64,000 bases of DNA, taken from assembly GCA_029891345.1 (NCBI GenBank), contig CM057009.1, forward strand, positions 234,165,178-234,229,177, in the 5' to 3' direction. Position numbers and translations under genes: made by a program. Origin of the DNA: Dryococelus australis (taxonomy: Eukaryota; Arthropoda; Insecta; Phasmatodea; Phasmatidae). Positions 32,921 to 43,545 of this stretch are shown piece after piece. How positions within the stretch are numbered: position 1 is the first letter of the stretch; each line of letters opens with the position of its first letter. The notes under the pieces were generated by a model. The model did not search any database. It was not told the origin of the DNA and saw nothing but the letters and a program-made list of their open reading frames with translations.

Positions 32921-33584
32921 TGTTCTGTTAGGTACATTCAGATATATAAGATTGGCAACACTGTATTGTGTATGTACACTATCTACCAAAAAGTATTTGG
33001 GCACCTGGTCACAATGTTTGCTCGGTGGTTGTCACTCAATTAGAATCTCGTAGGGCCACCTCTTGTGACTATAACAGCAGCCACCCTGTCTGGCATGCTC
33101 TCTATGAGTGTTTGCAGGACATCCACACCATTCCTCTTACAACTATCCGATAAGTTGAGCAATGGATTTTGGCTGTGCATGACGAGCCCTCACCCGGCGA
33201 TCCAATTCGTCCCAAAGATGTTCTATAGGATTGAGGTCAGGGCTCTGGGCGGGCCAGTCCAATCAGCGAACATTGATGTCAGCGTACCACTGCATAGTGG
33301 CCCTTGAAACATGGCACCTGGCATTGTCATCCTGGAAGTAACAAGGGTCCATTCTGTAAAAATGCCATAATGTTGGGAGCATTTCACTATCCAGAATGTT
33401 ACAATAGGCCTCTGTGTTCATGCTACTACAGACAAACACCAGCGGTCCTACACCGAAGGCCGTGAAACACAAGTCGACTGACATACTGAATTACCTATCT
33501 CCATGGGTGCCCAATTACTTTTTGGTAGATAGTGCACTTGTATCATGGGGGCGGTGACCTAATAAAGGACTTATCGATAGAACA
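32921..33584 (+). repeat. 5' LTR of Gypsy-2, split by a Tc1 insertion
   Basis: The LTR portions are 32921-32976 and 33537-33584; without the inserted Tc1 and its duplicated dinucleotide it is about 104 bp. The intact copy at 41197-41298 shows the uninterrupted sequence GTATGTACTTGTATCATG at the insertion point. Confidence 0.94.
32977..33534 (-). mobile_element. Tc1-family deletion derivative, copy A
   Basis: 558 bp with terminal repeats CACTATCTACCAAAAAGTA..GGTAGATAGTG. The left flank is TA; the right flank is CA where the empty site has TA, a single C-T change. On the minus strand it encodes only the C-terminal catalytic half of a Tc1 transposase: GVGPLVFVCSSMNTEAYCNI, CYFQDDNARCHVSRA, then [20 protein letters not shown]-like and RRVR in broken frames. 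The DNA-binding half is absent, with the same break as copy B at 40553-41118. This copy cannot supply transposase. Confidence 0.93.
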
Positions 33585-33602
33585 TGGTGGCAGCGATGAT
33601 CG
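33585..33602 (+). promoter_or_regulatory. Gypsy-2 primer-binding site
   Basis: TGGTGGCAGCGATGATCG begins at the base after the 5' LTR. TGG at this position is the invariant complement of a tRNA CCA end. The tRNA is not identified. Confidence 0.75.
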
Positions 33603-33671
33603 AAGTTGCAGCGGAACTTTTCAAGTTCACGAGTCTAGCACAATAGGTCTACGTTAGAATTTTCTACCTGA

Positions 33672-34445
33672 AGCTGCCCGCACCGTTTGATTTCTCATTG
33701 CCATTTATATGAAAGCAATGTAAACAACGCTTTTGTCAGTACATGTCGGTATCGGGTTACACGGACAAGACTGACAGTGAGCAGATTTATATTCTTCTTT
33801 ACGTTTTAGGTGAGAAGGCAGAAGAGCTGTGGACTCATTTTACACCTCATCCGGCTAGTTACGAGGAAGCACTTCAAGCCTTTAAAAACCATTTTAACCC
33901 ATGCACAAATGTGATATTTAAGTTTAATTCCAGAGTGCAGGGTGCAGAATCAGTGGATGAGTTCATAACCTCTCTCCACACTTTCGCAGATACGCGAGAC
34001 TATATGGCCCGCTAAAAAACAAACTTATTAAGACAGAATAGTGGTCGGTATGAAGGGGACAAAAATTATTGAAGAACTTTTCAGTTGTGGCCTTTATTAT
34101 TATTGGACGAGGCAATTTTAATCGCGAAACAAGCGGAAATGCAAAGTCAGCAATCCTGAGTTCTGCAGGAAGGCGGTTCCGAAGTTTTGGAAATCAATAG
34201 GACTCAATTTGGAGCACCCCGCAGCCAAGGTAGGATGCCCAACAGTTCGGTGGAAAGAAAGGAGCCCTAGACAAGACCTCAAGTTTTGGCTTCAACAAGA
34301 GCTCATGTTTTCCTAAACCAACACCGCACGGAGCTACACACACTGCTGTGCAGTGCTGATTCTATGGCAAGGGTCAGTGTCCAGCTAGGGGCCCCAAGTG
34401 GTACAGCTGCTCCAAGCAGGGGCACTGGGCTGTGGTTTATATGGG
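33672..34445 (+). pseudogene. Gypsy-2 gag, broken
   Basis: The capsid region opens with LPAPFDFSLPF and a stop, then the piece at 33743-34015 reads SEQIYILLYVLGEKAEELWTH, FNPCTNVIFKFNSRVQG and SVDEFITSLHTFAD, matching gypsy capsid order. A frameshift and stops follow. At about 34348-34440 a decayed pair of zinc knuckles is seen as CPARGPKWYSCSKQGHWAV, with one histidine/cysteine set incomplete. The product packages element RNA. Confidence 0.85.
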
Positions 34446-34608
34446 TTCAAGTATATCCCGAGATTTTAATGTGCAAGATTATCAGCATAGTGAGTAACGA
34501 AGTGATCAAACAACTATTTATTACTCCAGGGACCAAGAATATTTCATTAGGTGTCTTACTTTAACTTCAGTTGATTTAACAGAGGAAAGGCAGAGTCCGT
34601 GGAAAGCT

Positions 34609-34915
34609 TTGATTAGTGTTGCAGAGTTTGGAAAACTGTTTTGGTTTCTTATTGACATGGGTGCAGATGTTACCTGCATTCCAAGTAGCATGGTATCCAA
34701 AACTCATTAGGAACTTGTTATCCCTTGCAAGGACAAACTTAAGGGACCAGATGGTAATGACTTGAATGTTCTCGGGTTTCTAGAATTGCAACTAAAATAC
34801 AGGGCAACATCTCGTAGGAGTAGTGTGTGTGTGATTTCTAATGTTAAGACACCTATTTTAGGCAGAGCAGAACTACTGAAGTTGAACATTATGTGTGTAA
34901 TGAGGAAAAGGTAAT
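34609..34915 (+). pseudogene. Gypsy-2 aspartic protease, altered active site
   Basis: The frame shows LISVAEFGKLFWFLIDMGAD, then VTCIPSSMV. Members of the family have DTGA here; this copy has DMGA, which removes the threonine/serine next to the catalytic aspartate. A stop follows about 15 residues later. The C-terminal block ISNVKTPILGRAELLKLNI is present further on in the same region. Confidence 0.85.
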
Positions 34916-35144
34916 GTTCCCAGCAGAAATTATAATAAAGTGCCACAAAAAGTGTAAACCGAAGTGTTGCAGAACATGTAAATAATTGCAATGTAACATA
35001 ACCTCCTTGCAAACATCTCAGATCAATGTGCGGAAGGAATTTCCAAGTCTCTTAAAAAATTTGGGGGAAGTAAAAGGAGAAATTAAATTTGTCTAAACGA
35101 TAATTGCACCACCTATATTCAATCTGTCCCTCGTGTTGTTGCCA

Positions 35145-35640
35145 TAACCTCTCAAGGTAAGCTCAAAGCAGAATTAGAACGTTTGAAGAAACTGGAGGTA
35201 ACTGAACAAATGACCAAACCTAAAGAATGGGTGACACCTGTTGTAATTGTGCCAAAGGGGGACACAGTTCGAATTTGTGGTGATTACAGGGAGTTGAATA
35301 AATGTGTTCATAGACTACACTTCCCCATCAGTAGCATGAAGATTACATTGTCGCAGTTAACGGGGGCGAAATACTTTTCAAAGTTAGATGCAAATTCATG
35401 CTTTTACCAGGCTAAATTGGACAAGCAAAGCCAACTGTTGACAACATTCATTATTCCGTTTGGGAGATTTTTCCTTAAGAGATTGCCATTCGGTGTATCA
35501 TGTGCTCCAGAATACTTTTCCACTAAAATTGCACAGGTTCTGGATGGTATTCAGGATACTACATCCATGTGGACAACATTCTGATCTTTGCACCTACCAT
35601 GGCTGAACATGATACAATATTGAGGAAGGTTCTTCAAAGA
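35145..35640 (+). pseudogene. Gypsy-2 reverse transcriptase with HVDN in place of YxDD
   Basis: The open piece at 35183-35584 holds WVTPVVIVPKGDTVRICGDY, RELNKCVHRLHFPI, GAKYFSKLDANSCFYQAKLD (first catalytic aspartate kept) and KRLPFGVSCAPEYFS. A frameshift occurs between LDGIQ and the next block. In the following frame the active site reads IHVDNILIF, so the tyrosine and the second aspartate of the usual YxDD are both replaced. The enzyme could not work even without the frameshift. Confidence 0.93.
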
Positions 35641-36320
35641 AGAGAAAATGCAGGTATCTCCATTAATGAGAAAAAATGTATCACCCAGGTGAAATATTTG
35701 GGGCATATCCTTAGTATGAAAGGGATTTCAGTGGATCTACACCGTATCAAGGACATTCAGCACTTTCCAGTGCCCACAAACAAACTTGAAATACAGAGGT
35801 TTCTCGGGCTTATGAATTTTTCTTCCAGATTTCTCCCTACAAAATCAGGACTCTTGGAACCTTTGTTTTCTGTGCTTGAGGCAGATGTAGAATTTGTATG
35901 GGGTCCACCACAGCAAATGGCTTTTGGGCAAATTAAATATTTGCTATCTCAAGCTCCTACCTTAGCATATTTCGATCCAAACATGCGAGTCATTTTCAGT
36001 GCAGATAGTAGTTCAAAGGGTTTAGAGGTTTGCCTTATGCAGGAAAAAGACGGGCATCGTAAACTTGTTGGGTACGCCTCCCGTACACTGTCGGACACAA
36101 AGAAACAATATTCAAAATCGAAAAGGAGGCATTAGCTCTCACATGGTGTGCCGACATGTTCCGCCAATATACCTTGGGTCTAGAAGTAAAACTTGAAACA
36201 GATCATTAACCATTAATTCAAATCCTTAGACTGAACACATATATGATCTTACGCCTCACCTGCAGAGGTTCCACCTACGACTTAAGAGGTACACTCATAG
36301 TGTTTGGTATGTTCCTGGTA
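35569..36320 (+). pseudogene. Gypsy-2 RT thumb and RNase H
   Basis: The frame open to 36135 contains MAEHDTILRKVLQRRENAGI, KKCITQVKYLGHILSMKGIS, RIKDIQHFPVPTNKLEIQRF and LGLMNFSSRF, the RT C-terminal end. RNase H follows: FVWGPPQQMAFGQIKYLLSQ, LAYFDPNMRVIFSADSSSKG and VGYASRTLSDTKKQYSK. After 36135 the frame breaks; the remaining blocks (EKEALALTWCADMFRQY, then VADCLSW near 36340) are readable in other frames. Confidence 0.92.
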
Positions 36321-36343
36321 AGCAGCTAGAGGTAGCGGACTGT

Positions 36344-37540
36344 TTGTCATGGAGTCCTCTTGAGGAGAGAAAACAGGAGGACAAAGAGTTCGAACAAGAG
36401 GTTGAAGATTTTGTGGGCCAGATCTTTTCTAGTTATCCTATAACACATAAAATTTTATCACATATTCAGGCAGAACAAGACAATGATCCAATTTGCAAAA
36501 AACTTAAATTGTACTGTTTACTTGGCTGACCAAAACAGAAAGGAGTTTCCCGAGTATATTCTTCCATATATGCTATACCAAAATTACATTGTTTATCATA
36601 ATTAATTTTTCCTTAAAGGTACCATTATGATAATTCCATCTTCACTTCAACTGCATTGTTTAAAGTGTATTCATGCTGGTCATTTGGGTATTGTGAAATG
36701 CAGAGAATGAGCCAAAATGTCAGTTTGGTGGTTTGGGCTGTCTACGCAGCTGGAAAATATTATCCACAACTGTCCAAATTGTATTCAAGAAAGGCAAAAC
36801 CCCAAACAACCATTTTAACAAGCAGAAAAACCCTCTAGGCCCTGGCAGGTAGTAGCGGTAGATCTATTCAAGTGTGATACATGGTACCAAATAGTCACCG
36901 ACTATTACTCTAGGTTTTCTTAGGTATGCCCTCTAACACGCATGTCAGATGTCATTGTTATTGGCAAGTTAAAGGAAGTTTAGCACAATTTATATACAGT
37001 AACTTCTAGAGTTTTGCTCAGACATACATTTTTCAAGTGGTTACTTCTTCACCACATTATCCTTAATCTAATGGTGGTGTTGAGGCGGCGGTCAAGGTTG
37101 CCAAGAGTTTGTTAAAAAAAAATGAGGATATTTCCTTGGCACTCCTGTTGTACCGCACTACACATTTGGACTGTGGATTTAGTCCAGCCGACATGCTAAT
37201 GAACCGCAGGTTGAGATCTACACTTCCACTTCTCCCACCCGCATTAGAAGAAATGGTACAACCTCGGCTGGCACAAAATCGAGAGCATCTTCAGAAAGAG
37301 AAACAAGCGGCTAATTATAACAGAAGATACAGAGTTTGTCATTTACCTGACTTACAGATAGGAGACAAAGTGTGGATTTCTGATTTAAGAGAATGTATGG
37401 CACCATTATACAGATTGGTCCACAACCACGCTCCTATTGGGTACACACCATCCGGGGTCAGTAGAGAAGAAATCAATGGTTTCTGGTTCCTTCACCTTTT
37501 GCTGGTGAAGGTGTTCTGTTTGAAGAAGGTTATGTGAATG
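36344..37540 (+). pseudogene. Gypsy-2 integrase, broken
   Basis: Starts with the linker HKILSHIQAEQDNDPICKKL (to 36529). The zinc module is decayed: IHAGHLGIVKCRE near 36668 and IIHNCPNCIQER near 36760, in different frames. The core start WQVVAVDLFKCDTWYQIVTD is near 36845. The region of the second aspartate is poorly preserved. SPHYP-type and NGGVEAAVKVAKSLLKKNED (glutamate block) are near 37055-37125. The open piece 37109-37537 has ALLLYRTTHLDCGFSPADML and LQIGDKVWISDLRE, the family's usual C-terminal blocks. Confidence 0.9.
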
Positions 37541-40500
37541 ACCGTTTCTCTTGTGTTAGAAATAATGTAATACCTAGAAGTGTACCACCAGCTGGTGTAG
37601 ATGGTACCTCTCAACTGTATGGTGTGCCATCTCAAATATGTCACTATTCTTTTTACATGCATTTTTAATTACGGCATTAAGTTTTTAAACTATGTCCCTA
37701 CAACTTTTTTAATGCGCCTATATTAATGTTTTAACTATGTCACCATATTTTTGTCTCCTGAGTATGCATCTATGACTTTTTGCAATTTATGCATCTGTAT
37801 CAATTTATTAATGTCTCACTATTCAACTATTTTGAACACATAATTTTAAATGTTTGATTAGTAACTACATTACTGAGTTTTATAATTGTCTCTTGCTCTG
37901 CTAAATAAATTAATTTTAATTATTGGCAGTATTCAAGTTAATTGCCTATATTCTGAGTTTTTATCATGTATTGTTACTTTTATTATTTTTATTATGATGG
38001 CAAATAATACTTTTATTCTCATTTTCAACTACATATGAGTTGTCTGATTAGCAAGTAAAGTTTATTTCCTATATATTTATTTATCTCAATTTTCATTTTC
38101 GTCATGTAATTTATATACTTTGAACATTTGTTTATCTAGTGATATAAAACGATTAATTTTCTTATCTCAACCTACTTCATATGAGTTTATTAATATTTTA
38201 ACATTTAAACTTTTTTTTTTTTTCCAATACTGTTCAAGTTGTACTTTCAAAGCTTCGTTTTCAATCCCGTTAGCACCATCCAGAACCACATATCATGTCC
38301 TGTTGTCCTTTTTCACCAAAATTGCAGTGAAACACAGCACATTCCTTTGTTGCACTGGTCGTAGCCCTTCAACGTGCTTTTTTTCTGCCATAGCTCATTC
38401 TGCATTTTCTTTCTGATCACGCAGTCAGTTTGTGATATTGTATAAAAAAAACTCTGTTCTATCACGTGCCAGAGGCCATCGAAGCAGCGCTCTACCTCCT
38501 TTCGTACAACCTATACCATCTAGTGGCAACCCGGAACTAGCCGTCTTCTTTGCTCTGTCCATTCACCCGGCACTTTCGTATGTGGCCTGTTGTCGTCATG
38601 ACGCATTATCGACATGCTGTAACCGTGGTGCTCTCGGGGACTTAAAACCCCTTTCTAGTGTTCTATACACTCACTATTACGTAGAGTGGGGGATATAGAT
38701 ATGTAGTTTTTTTGTGGTGGTGTGTATTTTATTTATTAATTTTTTTCTTTTGGTACTTCTACTGCAACACAACATGTGATCAGAATTCATTCTACCCTCG
38801 TCTGGTGAGTACAGTTTTAACTGATTTTCGCCCCGTCTCGTGCTCCCATTAATATTTTTTTACTCACTATTTTGTTTCATTAATTTGTTATAGTGCGGAT
38901 TTCAAGTCTGCACATGCTCCCAATCTGTCAAATTCCGCTCGTTTCCTGCTTTCAATTTCATTCCACAAGTTGTTGCAAGATGATGTGATCTTCCCATTAT
39001 TTCCAAAGGAATGAATTCTACTAGCCACCAGTCAAGATACATGTGGCAATTTTCTCTCGCTCCATAGATTATTGTGGGCACATTTCATTTTCTACAAGTT
39101 ATTAAGTCAGTATTAACCTTTTTTATTTCAACTGGGCCAGTTTTGATATAACGAAATTAATTTCAACAAAAATATTTTCTCAAGAGAGAAAATCAATTTT
39201 AATCTATTGCAACCTGTGTTTGCAGATGTATTAATTTTAACCTAAAAAAATATAATTTGACCATATTTCACTGTTCCTTAAAATATAATTGTGTGACTAA
39301 ATATATATTTTTTCCAAATATGAAGGAAACAATCATGAACTTTATAAAATTTCACAAAATCTATATGAGTATGTTGCATAATATTTAATTCTAACAGTTG
39401 GTGGGTTTATTAATTGTATTTTGTTTCTACCCACGAACTAATTTTTATCTACACTATTGACAGTATAATTTACACGTCTTTTAAGACACCATGCCAGTTT
39501 ATTTACAAATTATACTTACTGTTACATAAAGCATATTTATTATTCTGTTTGAAGGAATCATATATAGTAATACTAATTTCATTTTAGTATGTAAGGATGC
39601 ATCCTAGGTTTAAGTTTTTTATACTTTAAATAATCATTCTCACATATTGCCCCAGTCATTGGTAAAACGTAATTTAAATGTTATACCCCAAGACTATTAT
39701 CATGTGATATTATCTTTTATATTTTCATGTTATATTTAAGATATGTCAAACTGCCAAACTTGTTGGTATTTCGTAAACATTTAATTACTGTATAGAGATA
39801 ATACTCTTTCTTTACAATTGAAATTATGTTTGACAAAGAATGAATTCAATAAACATACAAAAAAAAAAAAAAAAAAATTTATAGCACACCACCACAATTC
39901 ACGTGTTTTTACTCATAATCTAGTTGATTTACCTCTGGACCTAAGATTGTTTACCATTTGACAAGCAAGTATTAAGTCTTGTCCATTTTATTGGATATTT
40001 TCATCCTTTTGTGCCACGTACGATTCCCATCATGACTAATGTGTTTCTTATGCCACTTTTATTTATATATGTATATGTTATTTCTCAGTCCCTCTATTAT
40101 GCTTCTGTAGCCACTTTTATGCAATGTTATGCGGTGATTCTATTTATGAGGGCTGAGTTTTTTCTTTTGAAGTGGACCTACTACTTAATTTTTTTCCCCA
40201 TTATCGTACATCGGCACAATGGGGATAAAGAAATGCAGAACAGAAGGATGGATAGGGAAAACATGATGGAGGGAGATTAAGGGTCCGAAGTATTCATGCC
40301 AAAAGAGGGTTTCAGAGGATTTCCAGTGGAACATAATATGGAGAATGTAGAGAATAACTCGAGTGAGTACCAGGGGGGAAAAACAGATAGTCAGAGCATA
40401 AGTGGGAAAAAAAACAACCCAGATGAATGACTATGTATGTACATTTGATGTTACATGAATAGGGTTTTGTGGGAAGAATATGGTAGGAGAATTGTCTGTA

Positions 40501-40550
40501 GATATTCTGTGTAATTTTAAGTACTTAAGAATCCTGGCCTAGCTGTATTG
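37541..40550. other. Long non-coding 3' part of Gypsy-2 with a poly(A) block
   Basis: About 3 kb without a recognisable gene. A T-run lies at 38212-38225. At 39848 AATAAA precedes a 19-base A-run (39859-39877), which looks like the 3' end of a retroposed transcript inserted in the element; its 5' limit and target duplication were not found. Short inverted words GTGGTGGTGT (38714) and ACACCACCAC (39886) flank the segment. Open frames at 38120-38698 and 40011-40280 have no recognisable motif. Confidence 0.5.
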
Positions 40551-40552
40551 TA

Positions 40553-41118
40553 CACTATCTACCAAAAAGTAATTGGGCACCTGTGAAGATACGTAAATCA
40601 GTACGTCAGTTGACTTGTGTTTCATGGCCTTTGGTGTAGGACCGCTGGTGTTTGTCTGTGGTAGCATGAACACAGAGGCCTATTGTAATATTCTGGAAAG
40701 TGAAATGCTCCCAACATTGTGGCATTTTTACGGAATGGCCCTATGTTATTTCCAGGATGACAATGCCAGGTGCCATGTTTCAAGGGCTACTATACAGTGA
40801 TACACCAACAACGTTCGCGAATTGGACTGGCCCGCACAGAGCCCCGACCTCAACCCTGTAGAACATCTTTGGGACAAATTAGATCGCCGGGTGAGGGCTC
40901 ATCAGGCGAGGCCAAAATCCATTGCTCAACTCATCAGATGGTTGCAAAAGGAATGGCGGCGAATCCCCGTGGATGTCCTACAAACACTCGTAGAGAGCTT
41001 GCCAGACAGGGTGGCTGCTGTTATAGCCACAAGAGGTGGCCCTACGAGATTCTAACGGAGTGACAATCACCGAGCAAACATTGTGGACAGGTGCCCAATT
41101 ACTTTTTGGTAGATACTG
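40553..41118 (+). mobile_element. Tc1-family deletion derivative, copy B
   Basis: 566 bp with termini CACTATCTACCAAAAAGTAA and, on the other strand, CAGTATCTACCAAAAAGTAA; TA on both flanks (40551-40552 and 41119-41120). It is closely similar to copy A over its length, including the junction about 60 bp from the end where the transposase N-terminal half is missing. It lies in the 3' non-coding part of Gypsy-2 on the same strand as the host element. Confidence 0.94.
40615..41055 (+). pseudogene. Tc1 transposase catalytic half (copy B)
   Basis: Two open pieces in different frames, 40615-40800 and 40822-41055, carry GVGPLVFVCGSMNTEAYCNI, CYFQDDNARCHVSRA with the second catalytic aspartate, then [20 protein letters not shown] with the final acidic residue, LIRWLQKEWRRIPVDVLQTL and the C-terminus AAVIATRGGPTRF. 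A stop near 40798 and a frame change separate them. The helix-turn-helix N-terminal half and first aspartate are missing, so DNA binding and full catalysis are impossible. Confidence 0.93.
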
Positions 41119-41183
41119 TAGATGTCGATAACTTGTACAAGTATATGTATACAACTGTATGTGAAATTGATAAATTAATTAGT

Positions 41184-41196
41184 ATTAAAGGGGTGA
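41184..41196 (+). promoter_or_regulatory. Gypsy-2 polypurine tract
   Basis: TTAAAGGGGTGA ends immediately before the 3' LTR start at 41197. Its position is right; the tract is short. Confidence 0.7.
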
Positions 41197-41298
41197 TGTT
41201 CTGTTAGGTACATTCAGAGATGTAAGATTGGCAACACTGTATTGTGTATGTACTTGTATCATGCAGCAGTGAACTAATAAGGACTTATTAATAGAACA
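41197..41298 (+). repeat. 3' LTR of Gypsy-2 (uninterrupted copy)
   Basis: 102 bp, TGTTCTGTTAGGTACATTCA to TTAATAGAACA. It preserves the site that Tc1 copy A occupied in the 5' LTR and is followed by CATTC (41299-41303). Confidence 0.95.
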
Positions 41299-43094
41299 CA
41301 TTCCCCAATGGGAGAGTCCAAACTCTATATCCCAGGGCACATGTCAGTTCTGTCATGTGGTGATTGTCCCGCAATGACACAATTATGGTTTGAATGCATA
41401 CATGGTGCAGAGGACTTCACTATTTTCTGTTGTTGGCCACAGAAACACCACTGTCCCTCACACCTTGACTGACGTCTAAATAAAAGCCATACTAAATAAT
41501 GGATGCTACCATAATATTTAGTTGTTGCAAATTTATTCACATGAGGTGTACACACACAAAAACTACGTCTCAAATACCACATGAAGAACACTAGATGAGA
41601 CGATAAATACTCATCCTCTGAGCAGCACGACTGTTATCCCGTGTCCTCAATAAAACTGAAACTAATAAATGCGAACATTGGCCCTGGGATATTACAAGAT
41701 TGAAGTTCATTCTTCACACAGTAGTTAACACACTATAAAGGATGGAGTCGGGCCGTTATCGTAAGATGAAAATTTAGGCCCCTTATGTCGAAAATGCCTT
41801 AAGGAATAGGTCAGAGTAGGCGTGGGAGGCAAAAATATAAAGGTTTCGGGTACAAATTAACAGTATAGAATTACTCTATAAGTTTGAACACAAGTGTGAA
41901 TGTCTCCCATATGCTGAAACGTACCCCCCCCCGACTGCAGGCCATAACAGGCTAGTAAAATGGCTGATGTGATGGGTACCTATACTGTTGTGTCACCTTG
42001 TAATGATCAAAACTCAATTAAGTCTACAATCAACAAAGCACTGCCCCAAAATAAATAAAAAATAAATTATTCAATTAATTTGCCACAGAATTTACTTGAG
42101 TAATTAACGAGCTGGATGAGAGGGTTGATCACTTACAAAATATATTAAATACAAATTACAAAGCACTGAAGAACAACTACACACAATAACTCTGAATTGA
42201 TGTTTTGTAAGAGTATATAAGCAAAAACAAGACCTTGCCCAATGAAACATTTCTTTAATAAAATACAATTAAACTGCAAAGGGGGCTGGAACAGCAGTGT
42301 GCAAGGAGTAACAGCTGTGTCAACTGTTTCAGAGTTCAAAAGTACGTTTAGTGAAAACTATATGTAATATAATAAATTTGGTGCAGCTATTTTGTAGTTG
42401 TGTTTATAATTTCTTACAGAATATTTGTTATACATTTTTGCCCCTGACAGTCCAAAATGTGATGTGCAATTTTACATGCACTTGCACAATTAGCATGGAG
42501 CATTTAGTATCATCTATAGCAAAAACCCCAATGGTCCGTGACCCATACGTCACATGCTAATTAATGACTTAACCCACTTATGTGCACAAAATCTTCTCAA
42601 TTAGTTCTTGGGGTGAGTAAATCACCACATGGATAGAGGGATGGTGATTTGTATAGGCTATTCATGGTCAAGTGAGCACTTTTTAAGGACTTCCCTACAG
42701 GCAGTAACGACTAATAAATATGTGCTGTTGCAGCATCAGATGTTAACTTTTGAGAGTGGTTGAATGTATACACTGTGTTTATTAGTCACACTGTAATGTT
42801 TATATTAAAAAGCGGCAGAACGATAACAATTGGTCCAAAAGAAAAATTTACCAGGGCCTTAAAAAGTGCTCATTTTTCCATCAATAGGCTATACATGGTG
42901 GTGTCCACTGCTGTTCGTCTGTTGGCCTCTGTCCAGCCGCTGTACTGCCAAGTTGAGTGCAGATGGGTGCTGTGCAGGCATCGTGCTACATGCACGAGTG
43001 CATGAAGTACATGGGCAATCATATGTCAGGTTCGGACTCCTGCCTCAGAGAAGGTACAAAGACAAACCGGTATGGGTAAATTTTTGTTTGTAGC
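41299..43094. other. Unresolved sequence between Gypsy-2 and Gypsy-4 RNase H
   Basis: Starts with the right CATTC duplicate. No gene recognised. It interrupts the Gypsy-4 polyprotein together with 32816-32920, so it is probably an older insertion of about 1.9 kb that was the direct target of Gypsy-2. It contains the inverted repeat at 42651-42894. Confidence 0.45.
42651..42894. repeat. Imperfect inverted repeat, about 40-bp arms
   Basis: The left arm, GTATAGGCTATTCATGGTCA to GCACTTTTTAAGGAC (42651-42690), is matched by the reverse complement of 42856-42894 at about 32 of 40 positions. The loop is 165 bp without a coding frame. It could be a small MITE or foldback. Confidence 0.65.
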
Positions 43095-43545
43095 TGGCTA
43101 CACTTTCAAAATTACCTTCTTTAGCTGAGATAGGGTATCATCCTGTTGGGTGTGTAATTTTATTTTCAAGAGTGTCTTCTGATTCTTAAGTATGTGATTG
43201 ATTACAAAACCTTCCCGTGCTGCTATTTCCTGTTCCATTACAATGCAAACTCTATCTTCCAAACTACCATGCTACAAAGCATCTGAAACAAATAACTTCT
43301 TAGTGAAATGTTGTGATTCTGGATTTTTATCTTCATTTGCTGAAGTTGCAAAGGACATTTATCTAAAGGTTTATCAAATATTGCTTGAAGCAGCTTACAA
43401 TCTTTTTCTACTAAAACTAGATTTCCGTAAATACACTGATGAAATTTCTCACAGCTGTACAACACTACTAGGAGCTCTTTCTCAATTTGTGCATAATTTT
43501 GCTGTTTAGGACCAAGTTCAGGGTTATAATTTTGGTTTAAAAAAA
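43095..43545 (-). pseudogene. Gypsy-4 RNase H and linker remnant (outer end)
   Basis: Minus strand: QQNYAQIEKELLVVLYSCEK, FHQCIYG, then CKLLQAIFDKPLDKCPLQLQ and QMKIKIQNHNISL (43238-43465). This is the RNase H end of a gypsy polyprotein. It continues in another frame as TQQDDTLSQLKKVILKV near 43100-43150, the linker that normally runs straight into the integrase block now found at 32.8 kb. No RT was recognised upstream (above 43545). Confidence 0.85.

Larger units (their letters stand above)
32921..41298 (+). mobile_element. Gypsy-2: plus-strand Ty3/gypsy element, 8.38 kb with nested Tc1 copies
   Basis: Short LTRs beginning TGTTCTGTTAGGTACATTCA and ending ATAGAACA flank primer site, gag, protease, RT, RNase H, integrase, a 3-kb non-coding tail and a polypurine tract. 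CATTC is present exactly outside both ends (32916-32920 and 41299-41303). Two Tc1 derivatives (558 and 566 bp) are nested in it. The LTRs differ at about 10 of 102 positions. Protein blocks resemble the gypsy lineage often annotated as K02A2.6-like polyproteins in invertebrates. Many lesions make it inactive. Confidence 0.95.

Noticed and set aside
38120-38420. Possible RT-like phrase (ILVKKDNRT) on the minus strand
   Set aside because: Only one short resemblance, a stop inside, and no neighbouring RT block.
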